Below, one piece after another: positions 22,573 to 33,492 of a stretch of DNA of 64,000 nt. Each line of letters begins with the position of its first letter. The stretch's first letter is position 1. The notes under the pieces were generated by a model. That model saw nothing but the letters and a program-made list of their open reading frames with translations. It did no database searches and was not told the origin of the DNA. The DNA comes from Hemicentrotus pulcherrimus (lineage: Eukaryota > Echinodermata > Echinoidea > Camarodonta > Strongylocentrotidae): assembly GCA_003118195.1 (NCBI GenBank), contig BEXV01000736.1, forward strand, positions 45,880 to 109,879, given 5' to 3'. The translations under genes and the position numbers were made by a program.

Positions 22573-23903
22573 AAACCAAATCTGACATGAAAGGGGGTCG
22601 AAACAGCTTATACTGCAGGGACATAGACGTCCTTAATGTTGATTCAAGATATATATCTTAGTTTATGTCATTATACGCCAACATAAAATGGGTGACATAA
22701 CACGTTTCAGACAGAATGATTGAAAGCTTGGCTTAATAAAAAGAAATCAAGAAATTGGGACGTCCATGTTTCATGAATGTTAATGGTACACTTGCATAAT
22801 CAAACGTTCAATGTGCTAATCTGAATGCACAATTTAAGTTTTGGATGTCAATTAAGGCAACAAAGACTTTTTTGATGTTGCTGAATCAACTCCAGCTTTA
22901 AACGAAAACAGAATTCATAAAAGAAAACGTGTGAAGAAAAGTGGACACTCTTAACTGATATTATCACATTTTTTATTGATATGAGACGTTATAATGATCA
23001 CCCATAAGACACTTTTTGAATTCGATCAACAGTTTGTTAAATCACTGGCTTACTAGGCTAATATAAAGTTATGATAACTATCTTCATTAAAACATAGGGA
23101 ATGGGCCTATTCAGAAACTTATATATACACATGTATATTTATGGTCTCATTAATTTATGGGATATATTTGATCCCATTAACTCATACAGCCTGTAGCTTA
23201 TAGCGTCAACCTCGAACCTTAACTTATGTAGCCCAACCCTGCCTAAAAATATACAACAAAAAATCTATCGTTTTAGAGAACATAATGAATTGCAAATTGG
23301 TTGAGGAACCAATTTGCCATCGGTTCCGCGTAACCAAGGGCCTCAGCATAAACATACATTGTATACTGATGACCTAAAAAAAAGTGAAACGTACGTCACA
23401 AAATGTCGTTTTATTTTTCGCCGTAGCGATTATTTTTAAAACCGTTTCCCGCGTAATGTGTGAAAGAGCCTTCCTTTACCATGAATCTTTGTTGCTTATA
23501 GAACATGTTTGGTATTCTATTTTTATGACAATGTCCATGAAGGTGATCACCAGACAAAGGGTAATGTGTGCAATTGTGAACTAAAATTTCACTCCGCTAG
23601 GCAAATATAAAAGCAAACAATATAGATGAATATAAGTAGCAAAACGAATTTGCGTTGGCTAAAGCATAAATATCCCACTCTTTTCAGTAAAAGTACATTA
23701 TCCATTTTTAAAAATATCGACCTCAAAGAATCTAGTAATTGCACTTCTTTTTATATACTTTCTTTGTATTAAATTTGCAGTCAGTAAGCTATAATGTAAT
23801 GATTTTATACCCTTACCATAATTTCTTCTAGAAATGTCTTGAGTCAGTCACGTTTTTTAAGAACCAAGTCATATTATGAAAGAAATGCCTGACATATCTT
23901 CTA
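22573..23903. other. AT-rich non-coding stretch
   Basis: No gene or repeat boundary seen. A 66-codon + frame at 23384-23584 has no support. Confidence 0.4.
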
Positions 23904-24193
23904 GGGAGTGTTTCGCAAAGAATAAGATCGACTTTAAATTTGACTTAACTATGGCAGGCCATTCATGCCACTATTTTTTCTCATCATTTACTGGCATTGG
24001 GTTCTCAGGGACGTACCAATCCCGGTCACAAATCTACAGAATTTACATTTTCTTGATAGTTCATTATTGTAGGACAAAATATTATCTAAAGATCATAATT
24101 GAGAATCCAATGATGAGAGCAACTAGTGGCATGAACGGCCTGCCATAATTAAGTCCCACTTGAAGTCGATCTTAGTCTTTGTGAAACACTTCC
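23904..24193. mobile_element. MITE with about 80-base inverted repeats (290 bp)
   Basis: The left arm starts GGGAGTGTTTCGCAAAGAAT and the right arm, reverse-complemented, starts GGAAGTGTTTCACAAAGACT. They align through AAGATCGACTT, TATGGCAGGCC and CATGCCACTA for about 80 bases and, after a small indel, through TTGGRTTCTCA. The 90-codon + frame (23876-24148) crosses both arms and is incidental. The target-site duplication is unclear, so the superfamily is not assigned. Confidence 0.75.
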
Positions 24194-24780
24194 AGACCCG
24201 TTTCATTAAACTTACCATTGATGATAACGTATGTGCCATTATTCCCATGCAAACCTTGATTTGAATCTTGAATCTACAAATTCAAAATTATTTCCATCAT
24301 CATGACAATATGTACAGATATAAAATATGGAATTTAATAACAGATACGAAATTACATATTAGGTAACGGCATAGCATTCGAAATATAAAGAAAATATGAC
24401 AGTAAAAACCATAGTACAAATGCAAAATAGTTTGATTGGCTGTTGGGTAATGTTGCCAAGGTAGTAAATATTGGTTGTTCAGTTTTATGTAACGGGGTCT
24501 AGATATGACTTCTCGAAATGGTAATATTTATTTTTATGAGGAGAGAAAGAATCCTCTTTCTATTTTTAACATTTTTCATTTCACCAGAGTAAATGGACAG
24601 GTACTGATAGACGCAAGTGAAATCTTAACAACCTAATATACATGCATGATATGCACGGAAGGATTTACGTCTTTTCAGCCGATCTGATTTTATAAATTTC
24701 ACCCTTTAAGTTTCTATGGCGCCTTATACCCACTCAAGAAGCTGCTTTAGCAGTTCTCACGAAAGCTGTAAAACTTAATG
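24194..24780. other. AT-rich non-coding stretch
   Basis: Only an RFX-like motif at 24452 stands out. Confidence 0.4.
24452..24465 (+). promoter_or_regulatory. X-box-like motif with CCAAT box
   Basis: GTTGCCAAGGTAGT is two bases from the X-box GTTGCCAAGGTAAC found intact at 45119. ATTGG (inverted CCAAT) lies 12 bases upstream at 24435. Confidence 0.2.
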
Positions 24781-25040
24781 GCTATACAGGCCATAAAGCT
24801 TTAAGGGAGAGTGACCCAGTTGCCCTAATGCCAGAATGACTTTTGAAGGATTCGGTGGGAAACGGTGGGTGCAGGCGGTAATCACCAGCGCTGGACCGCG
24901 GAGGATTTCGGCGGAGAGCCAGCAGTATTACTTTCCAGCCAAGTCGTGGGCTTTAATACGAAGCTCGGCGAGGTGGCACATCTTCCCTAATCGTCCCTGT
25001 TTAACTCACTGCATAAACATGAGGGCATGAATGAATAGGT
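24781..25040. other. GC-rich block, no clear gene
   Basis: Around 24860-24960 the sequence is GC-rich (GGACCGCGGAGGATTTCGGC). A 64-codon + frame (24836-25030) spans it without splice sites. It could be a regulatory block or an old repeat. Confidence 0.3.
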
Positions 25041-25254
25041 ACTTCGTTCTATCTGCCATACATGTAAATCCACCTCATCCATAATGGATGAGTGCTTATG
25101 ATAGGTAACAAAGCAGACTGCAGACGTTCATCGAACCGCGGGAAATCCGTCTGAAATCAGCCGAGAAGTTCATTCACATACGCGAAAATCTCGTCTTGTT
25201 TGTGTCATTACGTAAGAATATTTAGCCGTTAAACTGATAACAAATGATCAAAAC

Positions 25255-25482
25255 ATGAAGTTTAAAGTGGCCTTCAAAATGAAATGGCACAAAACAGAGT
25301 ATTTCAAGAGCTATTGCAGGTTCTCCTTGATTAAAGAATGGTATAATTCGACAATAATATGTAAGGGCAGTATTAACCTTCACAGCTATTGGCCTCGAAT
25401 CCGAAAGGTCGAAGGCGTATTTGGAGTATGTGCCCTTCCCTCCGGTCTCACATCGAATGGTGAAAACAAAATGAGAAAATGA
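25255..25482 (+). other. Unrecognised 75-codon ATG frame
   Basis: Starts MKFKVAFKMKWHKTEYFKSY and runs to a TGA at 25480. Basic, aromatic-rich and without a membrane segment. No splice sites or known motif. Chance is the default explanation. Confidence 0.12.
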
Positions 25483-25682
25483 AAGAGGAGAGAGAAGGAA
25501 AAGGAAGGGCGACGTAACACGGAATTGATTCCTTCCTACTTGCGCACCTCCATCGACTTTTTTTTTCTTTAATAGTTTTTTCCAATTAATTCCAAAAAAT
25601 ACAAATCAATCTTAGAAATAAAATACAGTTGTTTTTCCTTGACATGAATTCAAAACATTTTCATTACATATATTGTGCGATT

Positions 25683-25758
25683 NNNNNNNNNNNNNNNNNN
25701 NNNNNNNNNNNNNNNNNNNNNNNNNNNNNNNNNNNNNNNNNNNNNNNNNNNNNNNNNN
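25683..25758. other. Assembly gap (76 Ns)
   Basis: A run of N, followed directly by a C-rich run. Open frames reported across it have no meaning. Confidence 1.
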
Positions 25759-25797
25759 CCCACCCGACCCCCCCCCCCCCCCCCCCCCTCCCCACCA
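25759..25797 (+). repeat. Poly-C low-complexity tract
   Basis: About 18 consecutive C plus flanking C-rich bases next to the gap. The tract is a likely cause of the gap. Confidence 0.95.
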
Positions 25798-25998
25798 TGC
25801 GATACACACAACACCCGACCACACTTCCACCACACAATGTTCCTATCCCCATCAGAATACCCCACATTGGAGCGACAGGCTAACGGAAACTATCTATTCA
25901 AAATCATTTAAACGAGGCTACAATAGCTACAATATCCCAGTGTTAAAAGTTCATGAAAACTTCAATTGTTCCCACTCAACGACATTCACCCCCAACAC

Positions 25999-26033
25999 AC
26001 AATCACACACACACACGCACGCACGCACGCACT
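25999..26033 (+). repeat. (CA)n/(CG CA)n microsatellite
   Basis: CACACACACACACGCACGCACGCACG. Frames at 25953-26270 and 26111-26296 read through this and the SINE and are incidental. Confidence 0.9.
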
Positions 26034-26044
26034 TCCGATTCATC

Positions 26045-26290
26045 ATATATTAATATTAATAATATCAATATTCCGTGCTTATATAGCGCTCTATACATCA
26101 ATCCGACGGTGTGCCTAAGCGCTTTACAGATATATCTTTACCCTGGTCATCGGATTCAGGCTTACCCGCACACAATGTATGCACATTTTCCACTCCCTGG
26201 GGAGCATTCCAGCCAGTCGCCATTGTACAAGCGCACACTTGCTCGTTCAACCGGAGCCCCCTGCAAGTAGCTGGAAATACGCTACGCCAT
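26045..26290 (-). mobile_element. SINE body and tail, head missing
   Basis: On the - strand GGCGACTGGCTGGAATGCTC, TGTGTGCGGGTAAGCC and AAGCGCTTAGGCACACCG match the body of the 640-1035 SINE, followed by AGCGCTATATAAGCACGGAA and an (ATT)n-like tail. The tRNA-like head at the high-coordinate end is lost or too diverged to see. Confidence 0.75.
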
Positions 26291-27145
26291 TGCTGAAGAA
26301 GGTGGTGCTTGCAGTCATCTAATAAAAGCTTATCAATGGGATCACGTTACAAAATGAATGGATAATTCACTCACGATTAAACAGTCATGATTGCTTATCG
26401 ATACAACCAATTCAGTGCGCACAGGTACGCCGAAAGCGGAAATTAGCTGAGATGCTTTAACTTTCAAATATGAATACAAATGAGCATTCTGTTATCAAAT
26501 ATAAGAATGATTGTATTAACTTTAACAAACTGCGTGATTAATATATAATAGCCATCTCGTGAAATCATTACTGAAATACTGATTCATGCTATCAATCACA
26601 ATGCCTCATGACAAATTGTTATTTATCCTCTTCAAATGAGCCTGCTTTGGCGTTTAAAATCGCAAGTTTGCCTTGATAAAGCGGAATAAATCAGGATTTC
26701 TGCAATGGTTTGTAGGTCATAACCCTTTCGGCGGAAGACGAAGACCGTGTGTAATATGATTGATGTTAGCCCTGAAGGTGTTTATAATTATCGCCTAGTA
26801 TTTACCCATCACACCCTCCGCGTATTGGACGAATAGCCTGTCATTGATTGAATACATCGTGTATCACTTATCCGGCTGTAAAGTGGGTAAAGGGACAAAA
26901 TGGCGCCGACGAGGGTTTACAATATCGGCGCTTTGCTTAAATGATTGGCTTCCGATATTATGAAGGAATGTAGAAAACACTTCACGTGACATTTAGATTG
27001 TGATAACGTTTCGTCTTTAGCTATCCGTCATAGTGCATAACAGCCAACCCATCATCGAGGGAAGAAAAGACTTTAATTGATCTGTGTCACGTGATTGATG
27101 TGTATTGCTAATCCTTTTGTCAAACTCATTTTCAATATGTGTTTG
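26291..27145. other. AT-rich non-coding stretch
   Basis: A slightly GC-richer patch near 26700-26950 holds no long frame or splice signal. Nothing else is seen. Confidence 0.4.
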
Positions 27146-27173
27146 TCGGAAAAGGAGGTTTAGAATACATAAT

Positions 27174-27342
27174 GGCCCGAATTCACAAAGCAAGGTTTGA
27201 GCTCAGACCAAGGTTTGAGGTCAAACCTCCTTTTGTTCCGCCAAACCTCCTTTTGTTATTTACAAGGTTTGTAATTAACAAAAGGAGGTTTGGCGGAACA
27301 AAAGGAGGTTTGACCTCAAACCTTGCTATGTGAATTCGGGCC
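27174..27342. mobile_element. Palindromic hairpin MITE (169 bp)
   Basis: The ends GGCCCGAATTCACA and TGTGAATTCGGGCC are perfect complements. The arms contain AACAAAAGGAGGTTTGGCGG followed by a second AACAAAAGGAGGTTTG, so a 23-base direct repeat is nested in each arm. Pairing runs almost to the centre (GTTATTTACAAGGTTTGTAATTAAC). The left arm has an 18-base insertion containing an extra CAAGGTTTGA-like unit. An extra AAAAGGAGGTTTAG sits just outside at 27150. A TA duplication is possible. The 64-codon frame across it is incidental. Confidence 0.85.
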
Positions 27343-27639
27343 TATAAGTTCGGAAACTAGGATTTGACTAAATTTTCCCTGTAATATTCTCGTTTCGTTC
27401 GACTTTATTTTGAATCATATTTGTTGAGTCAGATGTGATTTATTGAGCTGAAGTAGATGTGAATAGTACAGTGACACCGGAGTGGACTACTTCATTCCTG
27501 CCTTGCTGTTGTCTAAAGGTGTATCGCCTGTGCATGAATTCAATTTTCTTAGCTTCTTGTTATTGAATTTTTCTCATTACATTTGGTAATCTTAAAGCCT
27601 GTTAACTTTTAAACTATTATAAAATATGCCTCTTTATTC

Positions 27640-28145
27640 TTACAGGTACTTGGTAACAGTGTTCAGATGAGAGAAAATGGTGTTCGTCGGGTAGTGACCT
27701 CAATGCTAGATGTACAATTAAAGATAATCTGAAAGTTTGAGTAAAAACAGACCATTATTAATGATAACAATAGGGAAAACTGATCTGATCGATTCCTTAA
27801 TTCTCCTAATTATATTATTACAATTTAATTACATTTTAGGTGAATGTGAATTGTCACAAAGCAATGAATTGGCTCACCATTCCAGACAATGAAGTGTTGA
27901 AAGATGTTTAAAAGCTTGTTTTGTTATGTCTTTTTTTCATTGAAAAACGGTTGGGAAAATTTACTGTTAGGTGGTGTTACACAGTGACGCCTTCAAAGAA
28001 AACCATGAATATCTTTGTGGTTTGAGAATTTGTTCAGGATTTGTTGCATGTTAAAGAGTTAATACAGTAGAAGGAAAGTATCATTTCACACAAAAATTAC
28101 GCAATTTTTTCATCAACCTTCAATAATGTTACGGAGTCACTTTAA
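27640..28145. mobile_element. TTAA-type MITE, family C, copy 1 (506 bp)
   Basis: Its left end (AGGTACTTGGTAACAGTGTTC) and right end (reverse complement AGTGACTCCGTAACATTATTG) are diverged inverted repeats. Along its length it matches the element at 37957-38517 in inverted orientation, with shared landmarks such as TTCAGATGAGAG, GATCGATTCCTTAATT and AACGGTTGGGAAAAT. The right flank is TTAA; the left flank has decayed to TTAC. Confidence 0.8.
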
Positions 28146-28149
28146 AGGT

Positions 28150-28215
28150 GTATTCCTTGACCAAACTGTCTCTCCTGTGAATTGAACCCGGGACCTTGGC
28201 TCTGCTGGTACGCCA
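28150..28215 (-). repeat. tRNA-like relic
   Basis: On the - strand GCGTACCAGCAGAGCCAAGG is followed by GTCCCGGGTTCAATTC, which has a good box B. No acceptor stem or intact cloverleaf; probably a SINE head remnant joined to the end of the MITE. Confidence 0.35.
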
Positions 28216-29956
28216 TCAGTTGGGTTTTTGGTCATGCAGATGCCTTGTGAAAGAACCTGTATAGAAACAAGAGCAAAAAGGACTGTGGAGCCATTGTGCG
28301 GGAAAAGCCTCAAGGATGTTATCCTGTCATCTATTAATTTGTATTGATTAATTTGTATTTACTTATCTATTTCTTTAATTACCTCACATCTTAATATTCA
28401 AAATATATTACAACTATTCATTTATATAGGGACCACAACAACATGTGACATGAAAGTTAGGTTCAAGCATTGCTATCTCTCCTCATTGTTCGAACATGAG
28501 TGCGTTTGAAGGATCTTACCTTTTAGCTTGCATTTCGTGTATGATATTTTCCCACAGTATAACATGTAAAAAAAAAATAGAAGAGTGATAGCTCAATGTC
28601 AAACTTTAACCTATAGGGTGATTTATACGGTATTTTCACTTCAACCAGTGAAATTAAGCACTTTTCAGCACATTTCTTCCCCTAAGGATTCTTCAATTAA
28701 TTATCCCCTGACATGTGGAAAGCACATTATATCTGATCACTATCAAGTGGGTATATCTCTTATATGGTTTCTTTCAATCTACATGGCTTCATCACGTTTT
28801 TATCACGTTTATTATGTTTTAAAAGTATCATGAGTTCCCTATAAGAGGAAGGTAATTAAAAAAAAAAGAATTATTTCGTATACTTTTTGTTATATATATT
28901 TATTTATTTCCATATTTATTAATCTATTTATTAATACATAAGGTATACAGTGAATGGTCATGATACAAAATGAGGTGAGTTTGGTAAATAATGAAGATAT
29001 ACATACAGACGGCAATTGGCAGTATGTCATGTCTTCTCTAATAATAGTCATGAAAATAAAACACTCATCGCTACATCTGTGAAGTTAAACCATCTTATTT
29101 TTTAGAACTCTTTAATAATAGTTTATTATATATTCATCATTTCATAGTCACATGCATATTATAAATCTCGTGCAGAACATTTCTAAAATTTGTGTATAAA
29201 CTATGGTTTCATTTTTATATGGTTTCTAAACAACCCTAACCTTGAATTTTTATATTTCAGGGAGAGATGAAGAAAGCTTTTTAACTTTCCATGGGTTGAT
29301 TTCTCTGATGTCTTTTCTATCGCGAAATACCGACGGGCTTATATTAAAAATGGGAACTTCGAAGCACTAATAGTAGTTAAAATTTAACGTTACAAAACAG
29401 AGGGAGGGGGGGGGGGTGCGAATACCCATTTCCTGGTTGATAGGTGAGTAAAACCTCAGATCTTCCCAAACCCCATCAAACAATGCAAAATCCCCCTTTA
29501 TTGATTGGAAATGATGCCCATGTTGAGAGGACAATTAAATATTACAATGCTTTATTTTCTGCCTTATGTGCGTATTTCACCGGCATACCTCCCCCCCCCC
29601 ATTATTAAAATTCAAGGTGCCCCTTACTTTGATTCTTGTGGTAATATCACCATTCTGTCTGCTTTGCTCTTTAACAAAAGTTGCAGTTCTGAAAATTGCT
29701 AAATTAGCTGTTCATAATAAGAGCAGCTCCGTTAACGTGATTAGGTACAATATATGCCCGTCACCATCGACAATATCTCCATTATCCTTTAATTTATGAT
29801 AATGGAAAGAATCTTGCCCTTTAAAAGAATCACGTGACAACCACACCCTCATTCAGTTTTAAATATATGTTTCCCTTTCGGTCAATGTTCGCTCAATGTT
29901 TACGTCTAATACCAACGTTTTTAACCATGTTCACTGTTTCACCAGAATCTTGCACA
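28216..29956. other. AT-rich non-coding stretch
   Basis: Contains an 11-base-plus G run at about 29403-29417 and a C10 run at 29590-29599. Frames at 28585-28833 and 29505-29799 have no support. Confidence 0.4.
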
Positions 29957-30161
29957 AATGAATCTTGACACGTCATTTCCAAAACAATGTTGCTCAGAGA
30001 AGCGCCTATGGATTAATGTTATCAATGTATCATTTGAAAGCATATCGTATCTACTTTATGAAAAGCATGAACTTATATTAATACAGCTCGTAACTGTTTC
30101 AAATAAATGTAATGCTTCCTGGGAGAAATTTCAATTATTTAAACATATTTGTGGCTCGTAA
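29957..30161 (+). other. Candidate terminal exon, low support
   Basis: A TTCACTGTTTCACCAG acceptor-like site lies just upstream, near 29945. From it a phase-0 frame is open for about 72 codons to TAA at 30162, beginning NLAQMNLDTSFPKQCCSEKR. Composition is as AT-rich as the flanks, which argues against coding, and I find no close poly(A) signal. No family recognised. Confidence 0.15.
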
Positions 30162-30224
30162 TAAGTTTCATATTATGTGTTTGTTTTCGAGTTTAGTTTA
30201 TTTTCTGGGATGCACTGTCAACAT

Positions 30225-30345
30225 GATCGCAACTAATTTCGAAAATAAACTGAAGGGCGATTTCAATACCCTATTGTATGTCCCATAGAGTTCACGTTCG
30301 GATTACGTAACACGTCATTGTCATGTTAGCATATTACAATATACG
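30225..30345 (+). repeat. Dispersed repeat, copy 3 (inverted)
   Basis: GCGATTTCAATACCCTATTG, TATGTCCCATAG, GGATTACGTAAC and CGTCATTGTCATGTT match the reverse complement of 13795-13995. Confidence 0.5.
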
Positions 30346-30424
30346 CACAAGGCTATTGAAATTGGTTGATTTTTCGAAAGTAGAAGCTATTGTGTTCGTT
30401 TTACATGTATTTGTGGAGATAAAC

Positions 30425-30500
30425 TACAAAGGCTGCGCAATGGGAATCGAATCCGGGTCCTAGGCTAAGTGCCTTAACCGCTAGACCAGGGAGTCTGTAT
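30425..30500 (-). repeat. tRNA-Glu/Asp-like relic or SINE head
   Basis: On the - strand TCCCTGGTCTAGCGGTTAAG is tRNA-Glu/Asp-like and CCCGGATTCGATTCCC carries a good box B. The anticodon arm is shortened and the T and acceptor stems do not pair, so this is not a functional tRNA. No SINE body or tail is evident next to it. The 78-codon frame over it is incidental. Confidence 0.5.
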
Positions 30501-30505
30501 TCGGT

Positions 30506-31744
30506 TACAACAGATACCCGTCTCCGCCAACACACATGCAGCACGACCCACATACGCACACGCACACAGTCACGCCCATAGAAATCAATAACGCCATACT
30601 GCCATACTTGATCCATGACAATCTTCTTGCACCCCACACCACTACTTGACAGGCTGCCCGATAGAGCATGATGGAGTCAGGAGGTGATAGGAACAGACCC
30701 TATTTTGCATCCATTTGCTTTATCAGCCTCGCTGATGTTAACAAGGTGCTTTCAGCATCTTCGATACGAATGTTTGGTTCCTAAAGGCCCATCTTTTATC
30801 ATCCCTAGATATGTGCCAAATGTTTTTCCTCTATTCTCCCCACGTCATCAATGGGTATAATGACGTGCTGAGTTTTTGTGCGCATGACTTGTGGTCTGGC
30901 GGCAAAAAGGGTATCGTATATCCTTCCTAAAAGGCGCTCCCCATGATGCAGTTACAGACATTAGATAGGATCTAAACGCCGTTTCATCGCTTGGAGATCA
31001 TGGAGATCAAAATCATCTCTTTGTTTATAGAAAACTTCCGAGGCAACAAACATATGGAGGGAGAGAATCAGATTGCGTGCATAAACATCAACCTTCAGTA
31101 AGATGAGCCTGTTGAGAGAGAGTTCCGAAAAATAAAAAAATAACGAAATAAAAAGCATATGTTTAGCCTACGGGAGAAAGCAAAGTCGCTATCTCTCTCT
31201 CTTTCATATTCAGATATATGGGTTATATTTTCTAATCTAACTTATGTTTATTCCATTTACAATGTTCAGAGGCAAAGATAAATAAAACCCATACAACCCG
31301 GAAAAGCTGCTACAAAATTTAATACATATATTTAGCCAAATACATATTTACAGTATTATACTCGGTAAATTAGCCCCTTACCAGAAGCACAACGTAAATG
31401 TCCCTAAAGAATGATAGTCATTGCAAATTTAAAACAGGGGAATTATATTGGACCATTCAGAATAGAACACAATTTCACCTTTATAGTATTTCATAATAAT
31501 ATATAACAGGTTTATCATTTGCCCATATGATTTCAATATTTTTCTTGTTTATGAGATTTATTTCGATTAACTTAAATGCTGTTTAAGGGCTGCCTTCTCT
31601 ATGTCGTTATCATAAATAGTTTTATTTTATAGATATAATAACACGTAAACTTATTTTAGGAAATTAAACAAGCCATAACCAAACGACAATCAATTCTATG
31701 TATCATTGTTTGTTTTTTCATCAATTAATTGAATCTCTGTTTTG
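30506..31744. other. Non-coding stretch
   Basis: A short CA-rich piece lies at 30540-30570. No exon or repeat boundary is clear elsewhere. Confidence 0.4.
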
Positions 31745-31862
31745 TATCCTATATTTGTTCATTGTGAAGTATGTATGAGTCTTTTATTTACATGTGGACA
31801 AAACAAATAATCATGGCAAACGTACGTTGGACAAATAAATACGTGAAATGAAATGAAATAGA
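31745..31862 (+). mobile_element. LINE-like 3' tail
   Basis: Ends in AATACGTGAAATGAAATGAAATAG, a short tandem tail like those at 3900 and 33475. Only the tail is clear. Confidence 0.35.
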
Positions 31863-32318
31863 ATGAAAATAACATTTGTGTTAGATATCAAAAGTGAAGA
31901 TTCATTTCAACCTCTTCTTAGAACCTAACCTATCTTGCCACCATTTCCCAGACGTAAACAGGTTACAAATAATGCAAATCATATCCATTAGCCTAGAAAC
32001 CTTTTTGATGAGGATTGTTTTTAATGATATCACTCTCTATGGTAATGACAATCGATAAACCATTCCGTTCATTGCTAAGCTGTGTAATGGTACATGAGCT
32101 TCAATGTTCAGTTCCAAATCTGACTATCAACCGTGGAAAAGGAAATAAATTGTTATGAAGGAAATAGTTATTTCTTGAATCATTCCTATAAAAGAATAAC
32201 ATAATACGAACATTTATGTCGTTGTTCGGTGTCATCGAGTATTCCTCTGCCCCTGGTGACCACATGGACAAACCATCGTCAGGCTACTCTGTCGATGTGC
32301 AAGTTTGCAATCCCTCTC

Positions 32319-32983
32319 AAAAGGTATCGTTTAACAACACAAAATCTGAGATCATGGCTCTACGTGTTATAGGCGTTTGTGATATGGTGTAATATTGAGG
32401 CCCTCAAAAAATTGCGCTTCAAATGAAGTGCCTCTAAAAAGTAAAAAATCTTTGAGCGCCCGGTTTTACCACACTAATTGTTTTCCAATAGACTGAAGTG
32501 TAATATAAACCGTTGGAAAATGATCTTTGACATTTTTAATTTCAATCATAAATATCTCAATAATCGGACGGGGGATCTGCTTGTAAACGTCATGGGATTC
32601 CTGACTGACCTAAAGGTCTATAATTATGATTGCAGCATGACCTAATCCAGGATTTCGTTTAGAATCGGAGTCATAGGATACCCAATACCCAATTGGGTAT
32701 CACATGGCGTTTACAAGCCGATCACCCGTCTGATTATCAAGATATTTATGATTGGAAATCGAAATCAAATTTTGCGTTTTCTCACTGCTTTCATAACACT
32801 ACGGTCTATTGGAGAAAATGAGTATGGTAAAATCGGTCACTCAAGGATTTTTATTTTTTTGAGGCACTTCTTGATCATTTTGAAGCGCAGTTCTTTTAGG
32901 GCTTCAATATTACACCATATCACAGACACTGATAATACGCAGGCCCTTGCATCTCAGATTTTACTTTGTTAAACGATGCCTTT
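32319..32983. mobile_element. Foldback element, about 290-base inverted arms (665 bp)
   Basis: The left arm (about 32319-32600) and right arm (about 32697-32983) are inverted copies. Outer ends AAAGGTATCGTTTAAC and AAAGGCATCGTTTAAC (reverse complement) match, as do AAAATCTGAGAT, GTGATATGGTGTAATATTGA, TGCGCTTCAAA and, near the centre, CTTGTAAACGTCATG. The loop has a small palindrome, ACCCAATTGGGT. Arms have drifted by substitutions and small indels, indicating age. No coding capacity; the 74-codon frame lies in one arm. Such long-armed elements are typical of foldback or hairpin MITEs. Confidence 0.85.
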
Positions 32984-33289
32984 CATGACTTGCTGCTTCT
33001 TTGGTCATACCATATATTCATCCAATCATCTGCCATCATCTTCTACTCATACCCTGCAATTTGCTACGTATGGTATCTTGCTCTATACCCTTTGATCTAA
33101 TACAATGTGTCCAAAAAGCCAAGTCTCTGTTTCACAAATATGGCCTACAAGGAACAAATTGGTTGTCGCTGATCAATCGCGGATGTGTGTGTTCTCCTGC
33201 CGACCATATGATTTATATTATTAGTTATATTGTGTTTCACATGATGATGCTCAGTTATACTATCTGTTTGTTTGATTGTTTAAAAAAAA

Positions 33290-33492
33290 AATTCTCTTGA
33301 AGTGTGGTAATATATGGGATTAGCCTCAGCAGGCAAATGGCCTTTGTTGATCCCTTACATCCACCACCCTTCATCCTTCTTTCAAAGTGCCATGATGTTA
33401 TATTTATATTGTTTATTTCATACTTATTTGTTTGAATATCTTCTGATGTGTTTTTAAAGAGATATGAAATAAAATTGAATTGAATTGAAGCA
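33290..33492 (+). mobile_element. LINE 3' end with hairpin and (GAATT)n tail
   Basis: A stem-loop region (GGGATTAGCCTCAGCAGGC ... GGCCTTTGTTGATCCC, 33316-33353) is followed by AT-rich sequence and ends AAATAAAATTGAATTGAATTGA. This is the layout of a non-LTR retrotransposon 3' untranslated region. The upstream 99-codon frame (33001-33300) shows no reverse transcriptase motif. Confidence 0.55.

Noticed and set aside
25612..26053. Several open frames across the N gap
   Set aside because: They depend on Ns and on C-run translation (poly-Pro or poly-Gly).
30425..30500. A functional tRNA gene
   Set aside because: The anticodon arm is shortened and the stems do not pair.
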